Shown here piece after piece: positions 1-11,500 of a DNA stretch of 64,000 bases. Made by a program: the position numbers and the translations under genes. This DNA comes from Bombyx mori (taxonomy: Eukaryota > Arthropoda > Insecta > Lepidoptera > Bombycidae). The notes under the pieces are model-generated. The model searched no databases and had not been told where the DNA came from. It saw only the letters and a list, made by a program, of their open reading frames with translations. Each line of letters starts with the position of its first letter. Position 1 is the first letter of the stretch. The stretch covers positions 3,472,001 to 3,536,000 of the forward strand of contig NC_085123.1 in NCBI RefSeq assembly GCF_030269925.1. Reading direction: 5' to 3'.

Positions 1-482
1 TTGAAATTACAAACGTCATTCCTTGTGACTTCCTCTCTAAAATCACTTAATTAATAAATATTTAACGAATTTACAATAGTGTTTTACTCACTGCGGAATA
101 AAACTATTTTATTTAAATAGTTCCGAAGAGATTTTGTCGGTAGCCTTTTTCCCGAAATATCTAAACAGAATGTCTAAATATGTTTTGATGACATATTTTA
201 AAGAGGTATTTATGATTAGTGTCATGATGAATAGATTCCGACCGAAAAATGGTGTCCGATATTTGGGATTCAAATATATTAAGTGTATAATCTATGTTTC
301 GGATGAGGGCTCCATAATGAATTTAAATATATATAGATAATAGTTTTGGGGCATCGACTTTCTTGAGATCCTATAAAATACGTTTTAATTATTATTTTTG
401 TATGTTTTAAGCATGATAAATTATGAAATTTTATATAATCAATCATATTAAATCGATATCAAAGTCAATAAATAATGTACAA

Positions 483-1046
483 CCCAAAACAGACGTTCGA
501 ACTGACGTGACAATGACATTTGGCGCGCTAAGCATGGCGGATTTTCGGCCTCATTAGACGGAGACGGAGATATTTACGTATATTCATGTTTCATTTTATG
601 TACGCACTGAAATACTGTTATATTGTTTTCCTGCGAGTTAAAGTGCTGAGTAAGAACGAGATAGATATATGTTTATGTATGTGCCTTCAAAATGGGTGCT
701 ATTTATATAAACAATTGTACGTATAGAACAATATGTCGTGTCCCTACTATAAAGGTCTATGGGTAGGCCCAAAACAGACGGCCAAACTGACGTGACAATG
801 ACATTTGGCGCGCTAAACATGGCGGATTTTCGGCCTCATTAGACGGAGACGGAGACATTTACGTATATTCATGTTTCATTTTATGTACGCACTGAAATAC
901 TGTTATATTGTTTTCTTGAGAGTTAAAGTGCTGAGTAAGAACGAGATAGATATATGTTTATGTGTGTGCCTTAAAAATGGGTGCTATTTATATAAGCAAT
1001 TGTACGTATAGAACAATATGTCGTGTCCCTACTATATAGGTCTATG
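483..1046. repeat. Tandem repeat, two copies of a 285-bp unit
   Basis: Two adjacent, nearly identical copies (483-767 and 768-1046) start with AAAACAGACG at 486 and 771. Each contains TTTGGCGCGC followed by a GGCGGATTTTCGGCC stretch. No long ORF. It is either a duplicated promoter-like fragment or a transposon fragment. Confidence 0.85.
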
Positions 1047-1053
1047 AACCAAG

Positions 1054-1345
1054 CAAGTAGGTGAGCTCACGACACTCAAACTTGACGATGTTGCTAACAC
1101 TAACCTTAGCAACAGCAGTGCTTCGCAAAATTTACCACCGAATTGGAAACGCGACCCACTGAGAAGATCCGGCGAGAAACACAGTGGGCTGTGTCTATGG
1201 GTCAATTTATTCGTCGAGCCCTTCGTCGCAAGCGACGGTTTCGACGAGAACGATGACCGTTGCTTGAGGTACTTATAAAAGTTAGTGGATCGGGAGGATC
1301 CGAAATGACGTGTTTAGGGCGACGTCGACTGTTTATCATTCGATC
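1054..1345 (+). repeat. SINE-like repeat, family 2
   Basis: Copy of the family that reads GTAGGTGAGCTCACGG, then GCTAACACTGGCCCTAGCAA, CGACCCACTGAGAAGATC and CGTCGCAAGCGACGG. It follows the 285-bp tandem repeat directly. Family 2 recurs throughout the window in both orientations; I do not assign a published name. Confidence 0.75.
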
Positions 1346-1365
1346 GGATATGCATAGTAGAAGTA

Positions 1366-1740
1366 AGAAGGATCATCTTGTATAGAGGACAAGTTGAAGT
1401 GTCCATCTATAAACAGCAGTTTTTCTTGGAAGACTCACCGAAATATCACTAGTGTAAGAAACAGAAATGATATAAACATTTTTTGTGGCTGGTGTAGTTA
1501 AAAAATATCCAGTATTTAAAATCTCAACTGTTTATTTTAATTACTATTTACGGAGGAAGCGTTTCTGTCCTACTTAGTTTAATATCCTAATAAAATAGTT
1601 GGCGCTTTTTGTAAAATCTTTCCATTTGCTGCTATGGCGCCACCTTAATTGACTCCCTTTCAGTGAACTATTTTGAATACACTGAGATGGTACTCTTTAC
1701 CTAACTCCTTACTTCTATTCTCCATACTTCAAAATAAGAG
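1366..1740. repeat. Unnamed repeat also found around 57.1-58.7 kb
   Basis: Shares blocks such as TTGGAAGACTCACC and CACTGAGATGGTACTC with 57130-57292 and 58390-58650, where the same element is interrupted by a Harbinger-like insertion. Class unknown; no coding sequence seen. Confidence 0.65.
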
Positions 1741-1919
1741 GCATTTCTAATACACTTTTAAGCAGATCCCATGTGTTAGATAAACAAAAAATTAAACTGT
1801 GAAAGTTGTTTTAAATACTTCTAAAGATTTTAATTTAGTAGTATATTCATGTGAAAGACTATTTTTAGCATAACACACATATGGTGTTAAAACACAAATG
1901 TTAAAGTTTGAAAGAAGAT

Positions 1920-1925
1920 TTTATT
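1920..1925 (-). terminator. Poly(A) signal of UMP synthase
   Basis: AATAAA on the minus strand about 170 bases after the UMP synthase stop codon, the first canonical signal downstream. It would give a short 3' UTR. Seen as a motif only; the cleavage site is not known. Confidence 0.5.
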
Positions 1926-2097
1926 CTTATCACAAAATTCGGAATGCTTGTATTGGACCCAATTATGGAAGATTTCAATTCAGCTTTTAAAAAGCACATA
2001 GTTAGTGGATACTTTGTATCACAGATATAGTTTTTACAATATTGGCATTTAGGAAATTATTTAACAATGCTTAAACTGAGTTTTTAGAACAAGATAA

Positions 2098-5000
2098 TCA
2101 TTCTAATTTACCAGATATTCTTTTAATATAACATTTCCATAACGCATCCTTATAAGCTACAGCTTGAACTTCTGGATTCTTTGCTGCTGTGATACCTCTT
2201 CCGACAACAATTACGTCGGCACCATTTTCCACCACAACTTTTTCAGGTGTTTTATAAATCTGGCCAAAATCGTCTTTTGAGCATTCAAGTTGTACTCCTG
2301 GAGTTAATTGAATCAGGCCAGGGTTTTGGAAGGTGTCCTTGTTTTGACAAACAAATCCGGTTATGATGTTTGCATATTTGGATGCCATACTGACTGTTTC
2401 CTGTTTATATTGTTGTGTTATAAGATTTCCCTGTAAAATTTTGTAATTTAAAAAATTTATTCTTTATATTGTTTTTTTTTGTGTCACCTCATTGTTCGAG
2501 TAAGAATTAGATCTGCTTGTTTTTTAACCTATATTTTTTTTACTTATTACTTATATGGGTGGACGAGCTCCTGCTCACCTGGTGTTATCTGGCGTGAAGA
2601 GCTCATAGACATCAACAAATAAATGCCTTCACCCACCTTGAGATAATGACACCAGTTCTAAGTCTTAGTTTTATAGTAAAATTGCTGGGCAGTGGTAACC
2701 TACCCGTACAAGTTCACAAGACAACCTACAACCAGTAATTTCACAAATGTTTTTTTTAGGTTTGATTTTTTGTTCACAATGAAAGTAATTCATGAACATT
2801 TGCTAAGTATGTATTTCATTAGAATAAGAATCTGCCTGCAGGATTCTAATGATGACAAAGTTGCATCAGTTAATTCGAATGCATTGGGAGTCCTATTTCG
2901 CAGGCCACAGCAACTTTAAAGTGTTTGTTTTTCCTTGGAGATAACATAATCACTCTAAATGCTTAGAATTTTATGATTCTAAACCAAACATAGTATAAAG
3001 TTGGATATTATAAAGGATTAAACGAGATGATTTTGCAATTATGTCCATTAGTTGATATCTTGTATATGGAAACTGGCTTTCTTGTCACTTTAAACCGATT
3101 TGTCTACATTTGATTCAAACCCTACATCCCAGTAGAGGGTAATAGGACAGAAAGAAGAAAAAGGGCAACAGTTCAACCCTGTCAGGGGAAATTTCCCGAT
3201 AATGTCAAGAACGGCGAGCGACAAACCCAGTAATGCGAATTAGCGCTGCCAACGCGAATTTTTACGAGACGTGCGGACGGCAATTATTAAGAGTACCATG
3301 TCACCAGAACAAAAATACGTCCAGACGTCTAGGCCACCAGTAATCTCTAAGTAACAAAAAAACCACTGTCCATCTTGCAATTAGATTGAAGTATTGTCTA
3401 TGTAAATATATTCCTAAACCTTCGTTCAGATCTTATAGAACTTGGTACAATTATTTGTATTCCAGGAAGACTGTTAAAAAATCAAACCCGTGAAATAATT
3501 TGGGTAATTACTGGTGGTAGGAAGTCTTGTGAGACCACACAGGCCCTGCCTATTTCTGCCATAATCTGCAGTAATGCGTTTCAGTTTGAAGAGTACTGTT
3601 GTACTGTTAAAAGAGAGACCTTATAACTCATGTCTCAAAGTGGCTGGCATTTACATTATAGATGTCAATAGGCTCCAGTAACCACTTAAATTCAGGTGGG
3701 TCGTGAGCTCATCCATCTATCAAAGCAATAATAAATAAATAAAACATACCTCACTACTCATTTCAGCAAGCAAGAACACTCCCTTAGTGATGCAATTCAT
3801 TGAACCATTCAGTGCCTTCAATATGCCTTCACCGGGTAAAGAATGAACTGTAACACAGTCTGCCCATTCACCTATTTTGTACAGTCCTTTTGAATACTGC
3901 AATGACACAGTGTGTCCGATGTCAGCATACTTCCTATCTTCAAGTATAAGGAAATTAAACCTGTCAGCAAGCTGTTTCAGCCTCACAACAAAGTCATCTC
4001 TAAAATCATCAATTATGTCTATATGTGTTTTGACCATACAAATGTGTTCTCCAACTTTTTCTAGCAGATCTAAAATACCAGTAGTCATGGTGAGGTCTGC
4101 TGAGAGACATAAATTAGTTTTCTTTGTGGCCATAATGTTGAATAGTTGCCTGGCTACAAGATTTGTTGCAAAATCTATTCTTTTTTCATATGGTAGTATA
4201 ACACGTTCCATAAGTTTTTCTGAAAAGCAAAATTATCTCTGTGGGTTAATGGGAGCACTATGCATAATTGATTTATCAACATTTATTTTCATCTTTATGT
4301 AGTTTGATATTTTAGTATTTGAGTTGTAAAGTAATACAAAATTTAGTTCTACAATGTTAATCTTGAACAACACTGTTCCAGAAATCAGTTTTGTCAAATT
4401 TCATTACATTCTTCAAATGATGTTAAACAAGTCCTTTGTATCAGTGCCTTAACTGTGCCCCTTGGGGGTAACGACAAAGCTAAGATCTTTCACTGAACGG
4501 GTTAAAACTACTCAGTAGACCTAAAGTCCAAATATTCTTTGGTACTTGTAATTAGGCAAGATTATTTAATACCTTTTTTTTTTCTATTTTGGCCACTGCC
4601 ACTCTCCTGACAATTAATCGATATCTATAATGATTATGCTTACTTATGCTTGCTTACAATCACAGAGCCCACTGGGTTTCTTGCCAGATCATCTCGGTGG
4701 GTCCCTATCCTGATCCAGTGGTAGATTCAGCACGGCATTGCCCTTGCTAAGGCTAGTCTTTGCAAATTTGCCAGGCAGAGCACAATAAGCTCTCTACACA
4801 TCTGTTAAAGCTAGGATAGCCCCTCGAGGCTCCAAACATTGGTAAAAAAGATTAAAATAAAATAGTTTTACCTATAACAGGAGCCTTTGTTTCATTCAAG
4901 TAATTTTTTACTGTAACTACAATTTCATCTGTTATTTTCTTGTGTTTTTTAAGTATTTCAATCAATGTTCTCATTGTGAACAATGATTTTACATGGATGC

Positions 5001-5656
5001 CATTTTTAGCTAAGTTCTCCCTACCACCTTGCTCCCGGTCTAAAATAATGGCAGCTTCTGTAGTTACGAGCCCTTCATTTTTCAAATCTTTGACTGTTTC
5101 CAGTATGCTTGAGCCAGATGTTATGACGTCCTCGATGATGAGACATGTGTCATCTTTTTTAAAATGACCTTCAATGCTTTTTTTGGTTCCATAAGATTTT
5201 GTTTCTTTCCTTCTCATCAACATAGGTTTTTTCGCTTGTATACTTAGTAGTGTAGCAATGGGCAAGGCAGTATATGGAACTCCACACAAATGATCAAATT
5301 GGCTGTCTTTTACGGCTAAATCGTACAACATATTCGAGGTAAGCTCCTACAACAACAAAAAAAAGAGGTACCTTTTTATTATTTTTCTTGAACTATTGTG
5401 TTATCGGGCTTTTAACCATAATAATTAGATGGTCTTATTTAATCGTACGAGAGGCCTGGAGACCGTTTACGGAGCGTAAACATAATTTATTTTCTTCAGC
5501 ATTTTGACTTACCATGATGTCGGGATAACTAACAATAACCCTCAAATCAAAATAGGCCGGTGTTTTGATGCCGGTCTTAGTAGTAAAATCTCCAAATTTC
5601 ACGGCATCAATAGAAAATAGTTTTAAAGCTAGATCTTCTAGTTTATCTAAACCCAT
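2098..5656 (-). CDS. Umps: Uridine 5'-monophosphate synthase (OPRT-ODC fusion)
   Basis: Bifunctional enzyme of the last two steps of de novo pyrimidine synthesis: orotate plus PRPP gives OMP, which is decarboxylated to UMP. Coding exons, minus strand: 5656-5513, 5346-4872, 4219-3750, 2430-2098. All junctions are GT-AG and join in frame to 473 aa, close to the usual animal length of about 480. The N-terminal orotate phosphoribosyltransferase part (about 1-200) has the RRKET/YGTKK region and the PRPP loop [13 protein letters not shown] (117-129). The C-terminal OMP decarboxylase part has LCLSADL, KTHIDII, the catalytic EDRKYADIG (Asp301, Lys303, Asp306), TPGVQL and VVGRGIT. I start at the ATG at 5656, which gives a normal N-terminus; an in-frame ATG at 5683 would add nine residues. 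No break or missing catalytic residue is seen. The Drosophila counterpart is rudimentary-like. Confidence 0.97.
2540..2920 (-). repeat. Old, diverged Bm1-type SINE in UMP synthase intron 3
   Basis: Matches the tRNA-headed SINE in order (GGGTGGACGAGCTC, CACCCACCTTGAGATA, GTGAACATTTG equivalents, GGATTC, GGCCAC) but with many changes and small gaps, so an older insertion than the other copies. Confidence 0.6.
3480..3744 (+). repeat. Bm1-type SINE 3' part touching a splice donor
   Basis: A 5'-truncated copy, opposite in strand to UMP synthase. Its tail (AAGCAATAATAAATAAATAAAA) runs to within about five bases of the donor of UMP synthase exon 3 (GT at 3749-3748). Confidence 0.75.
4640..4835 (-). 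repeat. Family 2 SINE-like fragment in UMP synthase intron 2
   Basis: Diverged copy recognisable by CCCACTGGGTTTCTTGCC, TCGGTGGGTC and GATCCAGTGGTAGATTC. It fills much of the intron between exons 2 and 3. Confidence 0.6.
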
Positions 5657-5749
5657 CGTTACTGCAACAGGCAACGAATTCACAAAGAGAAATTAAAAAA
5701 CGAAAAAAAAACCACAGCAAAAACACGTGTCAATCTATGTATTATGTTT

Positions 5750-6172
5750 TTTTAAAGGATTTTATGACTTGGTAACTAAGACTGTTAGGTCATGTCTTAT
5801 TTTAATTTATTAAATATTCTTATTTTTATTAAAAATAAATATTAAGGAGTGAAATGAAATAAAATGAAGATGATTAATTTGAAACATTAATCAACTGGGA
5901 TGAAATTAAATGAAATGAGATGAGATGATATGGGATGAAATATAATCTCAGTAAAATGATTTACTGAGATTTTTTCAGTGGACTTTTTGGAAGATCCCGA
6001 GAAGCTACGTCCAGCGGATTTGTTTCATTTTTCCACATTTGTGCACATTCACAGATATTAAACAGTTAATAAACAACCGTTATTACACATTTAAACCTGA
6101 CGAAACACTAAATAGACAATGGCCGTTTTCCAATATGCGTATTTCCAAGTACGCGTTCCCGCCAAAAAGTCT
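5750..6172 (-). repeat. Repeat R3 copy upstream of UMP synthase
   Basis: About 420 bases, inverted relative to the copies at 14989-15367 and 30660-31065. Shared blocks include GAACGCG(A)GA, TATCTGTGAAAGTGCACAAA (inverted here), a run of ATTTC/GAAAT repeats and CTTAGTTACCAGG. It starts only about 95 bases from the UMP synthase start codon, so the gene's promoter must lie in or right beside it. Confidence 0.7.
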
Positions 6173-6179
6173 ATTGTTG

Positions 6180-6578
6180 TTTTTTATTTATTGCTTAGAT
6201 GGATGGACGAGCTCACAGCCCACCTGGTGGTAAGTGGTTACTGGAGCCCATAGATATCTACAACGTAAATGCGCCACCCACCTTGAGATATAAGTTCTAC
6301 AACGGCTGCCCCACCCTTCAAACCGAAACGCATTACTGCTTCACGGCAGAAATAGGCAGGATGGTGGTACTAAACTTATCCGTGCGGACTCACAAAAGCA
6401 CCTACCACCAGTAATTACGCAAATTATAATTTTGCGGATTTGATATTTATTACACGATGTTATTCCTACACCGTGGAAGTTAATCGTGAACATTTGTTGA
6501 GTACGTATTTCATTAGAAAAATTGGTACCCGCCTGAGATTCGAACACCGGTGCATTGCTCAACACGAATGCACCGAAC
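6180..6578 (-). repeat. Bm1-type SINE
   Basis: Reads from the inverted tail (ATTGCTTAGATGGATGGACG) to part of the tRNA-like head (GATTCGAACACCGGTGCA). The head is truncated at about 6578. Lies between UMP synthase and gene A. Confidence 0.8.
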
Positions 6579-6651
6579 ATAGATTATAGTAGGTAATGCA
6601 TATATAGTACAGGACTAGTGATAAGCAACTTAGGGAAACACTTTTTTCCTA

Positions 6652-6843
6652 CCTAGCTGAAAGCCTTGAGAGGCTATTTCAGCGTAACCTTAAAAGTAGG
6701 TGAGCTCACGGGGCTCAAACCCGACGATGTTCGACGACTGAGAAGATCCGGCAAGAAACTCAGTAGGCTGTGTCTGAGGGTTAATTTACTCGTCGAGCTC
6801 TTCGTCGCAAGCGACGGGTTCGATGAGAACGATGACCGGACTA
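6652..6843 (+). repeat. Family 2 SINE-like repeat
   Basis: Starts with AGCCTTGAGAGGCTATTTCA, a self-complementary stem at the family's 5' end, and ends near GATGAGAACGATGACCGG. A central block is missing. Confidence 0.75.
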
Positions 6844-7414
6844 TCACCAAGAATAGAGTATTGTTTGATGTTTTTTTTTATATAATTTTAAGAGATTTAC
6901 TATTTCTAGTACACTATTTTAAAATTAAGTGTATTATCTATGGTACACTAGATGAGCGCACAGTCTTTATAGTGCGAAGTGGTGTTTTCGATGTTATATT
7001 GTTCCATCTTTAGAATGTTAGAACGGTATTCTAGATCAGTAATACCATCTTAATTTAATTCTTTTAGGGCACTTATTGACATCCGTTTTAGTCTATCAAA
7101 GAGTATTGTGCACACTGAAGGAATAGCTAATATTATTTCAAGTCCCGCAAACCTTACAAAAGGTGATGAGGTGAATTTATATCATCTTTATGAAATAAGA
7201 ATTTGAGGTACTAGAAAAACGTTACAACTTGTCAATAAGAGTGCAATTCTGCTCGATACATTTTAGTATTTGAGTGAATATTGATATTTTACACAATAAA
7301 ACAAATACATAATTTGATTTAATGCAACTGTGACAATGTTTATTTGTTTGTTTTTTACTTTTCTGTGTAAGTGGGCAAAAAAGCTCACATCCCACCAGTT
7401 GTTATTATAAATAT

Positions 7415-7560
7415 CACCCACTAAGTTTCGCACCGGATTTTCTCAGTGGGTCATGATTTCGATCCGGTAGTCAATTCAGCGAAGCACTGCTGTGGCTAGG
7501 ATAGGTGTTAACGAATTTTTTCAGTGAGCTTGAATAGCCTCTTGATCTACCAGCAATTAG
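7415..7560 (-). repeat. Family 2 SINE-like fragment, diverged
   Basis: Recognised from CACCGGATTTTCTCAGTGGG and GATCCGGTAGTCAATTCAGC. Lies about 300 bases upstream of the gene A leader exon. Confidence 0.6.
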
Positions 7561-7849
7561 GCTGGGAAAATAGTCAAATAAAATAATATAGGCATCTTAC
7601 CCAAGAACTCTTTAAATCTATTAAAGTAACGCAGAATTGGAATACCCCTTAGGCTAGCGACCATTAGTAAGGGGACCATATTAAATATGCCGCAATCATC
7701 TCGACATATTAGATCAAAGTCTTAAGTAATATATTATATTCTACTCTTTCTGCTTCATTCTTCAAATCCAAACCAGCATTAATGGGTTGAAATGTATTGA
7801 ATTCTTGGCAACACTATTTTGACATTCCATTGTTGATTTGACGTTTTAA

Positions 7850-7992
7850 AACTCTCAAAACCATTCTCGTTCACGTTGTACTTACTCTCGTTCTCGTTCT
7901 TAGTTTTTTAATAATTTGTTTGGTGTTTTGACTGATTTGTAGTAATTTATGTGTTTCTGTTTCATGTTGTTTATGTTATCACGCTAATCATG
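7850..7992 (+). other. Gene A leader exon (5' UTR), start approximate
   Basis: A strong donor (ATG|GTAAGT) ends this exon at 7992. The next exon begins after the acceptor at 8496-8497 and holds the start codon. The exon's 5' end is a guess; no clear TATA box or initiator is seen. The last three bases of the exon are ATG. When spliced to the exon at 8498 this opens a seven-codon upstream ORF that stops before the main ATG. Confidence 0.45.
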
Positions 7993-8497
7993 GTAAGTTA
8001 AGTTCAATTTATTTAACTATTGCTTGCATGGCTTAGATAAAATACGATTTAAAAGACGTGTGAAGTGTTCATTTTTTTTACCAGAAAGTAACACAACAAA
8101 TCCGGAGTTTTGTTTTCAAAAATTTGGCGCCAAAGTTGACATGAATACAAAAGTAAAATATGTTACAAGTAGTTAATATTTTTAATAAAATTGTAATTCC
8201 TAATGTATATAATTCATATTGGGCATAGCACGGTTCGCCAGGTAAAAGTTTTTGTGTACATGTAGGCTGCGGCACGCTATCGCTACCCCTCCTATCGTAT
8301 TAGTGGGGTCCCCCTCCCTTCTGTAGGGGATGTATGGGCAGACAAAGGGTAGGCGCCCCTAACGCGGCGGAGGGGTCCTTGGTTAACTCGGGTTGACGGT
8401 CGGAACAGGGATTACTATTTCAAGTTCATTTTGTTATATTCAGCCCTTCTAACGGTAGTGTGTGCGTACGTTATAAAATTTAATTTTTCAATTTTAG

Positions 8498-8545
8498 GGA
8501 CGCAACAACAAAGTTTAGTACGGAGCATGGACGATAATAGCGACG
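8498..8545 (+). other. Gene A exon holding the start codon
   Basis: Exon of 48 bases: 29 bases of leader, then ATG at 8527 coding MDDNSD and the first base of the next codon, followed by GTAAGT. Such a short first coding exon is placed by its flanking AG and GT signals and by the phase-1 join to exon 12851. The acidic start joins smoothly to DTSMEY. In gene C the first visible fingered exon is also entered in phase 1, with a split Asp codon. Confidence 0.7.
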
Positions 8546-11500
8546 GTAAGTGAACTTAGCATTTCAGTTTTATTTAAATATACTGATTTACATACATTTA
8601 AAAAAAAAACATTCGAGTTTCCGCCTTAATCCTTGAATCGTTAGGTCCAAGTCTTAATTTGTTATTTATTTATTTTACACTGACAGACGATTAGACAGGC
8701 TTTAAAGTTTCCGTTTCTCATTTTAATAGTGATTTTAATTCATTATTAACATCCCGCTGACTGCGCATTGAGGGACATAGCGTATGTAAGTTTATATGAC
8801 TTATCAAAAACTGAAACATATAGAGTGTTTTTTTTTTTTAAATATGCAGTGGTGTTTGACTCGACACGAAACTGTGACTTTTTGAAGGAGCGAGCACAAG
8901 ATATCGTTTGCACTATGCCATGAACGCGTAAAGAGTTTTAATGTGAAATATAAATACTAAATTCTAGAATCGCAGGTCAAGTATTAAGGTCGTTCTAATT
9001 ATCAAAAGTCACTCGTTCTTGACATCGGCAATGCATTTAAAATATACTCGTAGTCTTGAATAAATTTATTAAATGCGAAAGATATTGAATAAAGGGAATG
9101 TTTGGTATAATTCGTAATTAATGTCCATCGGTATATTCAAAGACAAACCTTTGTCCAGTAAGCTGTTTGGTAAATAGTACGATTTTATTGATCATCAATT
9201 ATATCGGACACGGTGTCCTACTAAATATTCATAAAATACGAAATATATACAATAATATACGTACATATTAGTAGACTTAATCGATACGCGAATATCCACA
9301 ATCGAAGTAGCTTTTTTTTAAATATTAATTAGTTATTCTCGACCGCGCCTTACAATGACATCGCGAAAAATATATACCCATATGCTGAAACGTCTCGTAC
9401 GCTACTTATATTATGATGTAAATATGTACTATGTAAAAAAACTTAGGTTAATTGCCGACAATAGGATCAATGCCGCGTGAACTTGAACTCGGCGAAGTAT
9501 ATAAAATACAATTACATAATAATAAATTCGATCAGATAAGATTGAACATAGCATACATTAGGTACGTTTGTAAAAACAACGCATACAGTTTTAAACGAAC
9601 ACGTGCTAGTCCAAAATCATCTTAAATGTCCAACAGAAAAAACTCCCTCTGCAAAGTTAACTGAAAAAATTATAATCTGTAGAAGTCAGTAACTTTTCTG
9701 GCTACTTACTGAAACCGTTGGTCGCTCCGATGTGACTATCGGTACTTTTATAAAAACGATCGATTACTTCAGTCTACTGCCCTCACAGAAACCTTCCCTG
9801 AATGAATACTAAAACAATTGTACCATGTTTCATCACAATCGGATTAAAATGACTTAGGAACGCAATATAACTTCAAACATACAAACATTCATTTTTATTT
9901 ATATAAAGAATACGCACCGATAAAACACCGCATGTAATATATACATAGATCGCTCACTAACCTACATAGGCTAATAGATAGGGTGCACGTTGATAGACAC
10001 ATAAATACTAAGTTGGCACGATTTTCGGAGAGACATATTTTTTCTTCTTTTTTTTATTGCTTAGATGGATGGATGAGCTCGCAACCCGCCCGGTGTTAAG
10101 TGGTTACTGGAGCCCATAGACATCTAGAACGTAAATGCGTAACCCACCTTGAGATATAAGTTCTAAGGTCTCAGTATAGTTACAACGGTTGCTCCACCCT
10201 ACAAACCGAAACGCATTACTGCTTCACGGCAGCAATAGGCGTGGTGGTGGTACCTACCCGTGCGGACTCACAAGAGGTCCTACCACCAGTAATAATCTTG
10301 GGAATCATCTAACATATACATACCACTGTGAAGGTCACATTGAAACATGTACCATAAACCATATTGTGATCTAGTGAAATACGCGAAATTTATAAATTGC
10401 CGAATTGTTGACAGCTGGTTTTGTTTTGAGTTTTATGTCGCTGACCAACTTCCCCAACTGGCATTTCCAGTCCAAAGTAACGCAGGTGCTTTTGTGTAAA
10501 AAATAGTATACTGTTACTCCTATAATTTCGTGGGCGGTCTCATTCTGGTCATTCTCGTTGTGATTTTAACGAACTATTGTTAACGCCCACCATTATACCT
10601 CAGATATCACGTCTGTTTTAAAAGTACCATAAATATTCCGATTAATTTTGAAATTCAATCTTAGTTTGTATTATGACATAATTTCGTTACATCCAGTAAA
10701 TTCTAGTACTGGTTTACTGGTTCTTACTATGCAAATTACTAATCTATATATTAATACGTGAAGCAGAATCTTTGTACCCCTTTTTACGAAAATTGCGCGG
10801 ACGGAGGAGTATGAAATTTCCCACACTTTTAGAGAATATAGAGAAGGAGTACAGAATGCTGCTTTTTTAATTATGCATTAATTATACATTAAATCCATTA
10901 AAAAAAAGTACACACTACCATGTATTTGACACACACACATAATAACATTGTTTATTGGTTAATATTGTTTATCTTTAATATTATTTGTCTATAGACAATA
11001 TAACCATAATAATGTCCAAACTTATAATTTCAATGAATTCTAGTCGAATTTCGACTACTACGGGACCACTAGTAATACCTTAATATTCTTACGGCTGGTC
11101 GACAGTCGCCATACCTTCTTGCGCCATTGTCCCGGTAAAGCAGTACCTTTTTTTATCCTTACCTATAGCCTGAGAGGCTATTTCAGCTTCACCCTAACGT
11201 GTAGGTGAGCTCACGGGGCTTAAACCGGAAGTGTTGCTAACGCTGGCCCTAGCAAGAACAGTGCTTCGCAGAATTTACCGCCGCTGAGAAAATCTGGCAA
11301 GAAACTCAGTGGGCTGTGTCTGTGGGTTAATTTACTCGTCGAGCCCTTCGTCGCAAGTGACGGGATCGGCGAGGACGGTAACCGGTGCTTGAGGTACCTA
11401 AAAGCACCGTTAATGGATCGGGAGGATCCGTAATGACGTGTTTAGGGCGACGTCGACTGTTTACGAAGCAGTACCGAGTAGCAGTAAATACGGGTTTGAT

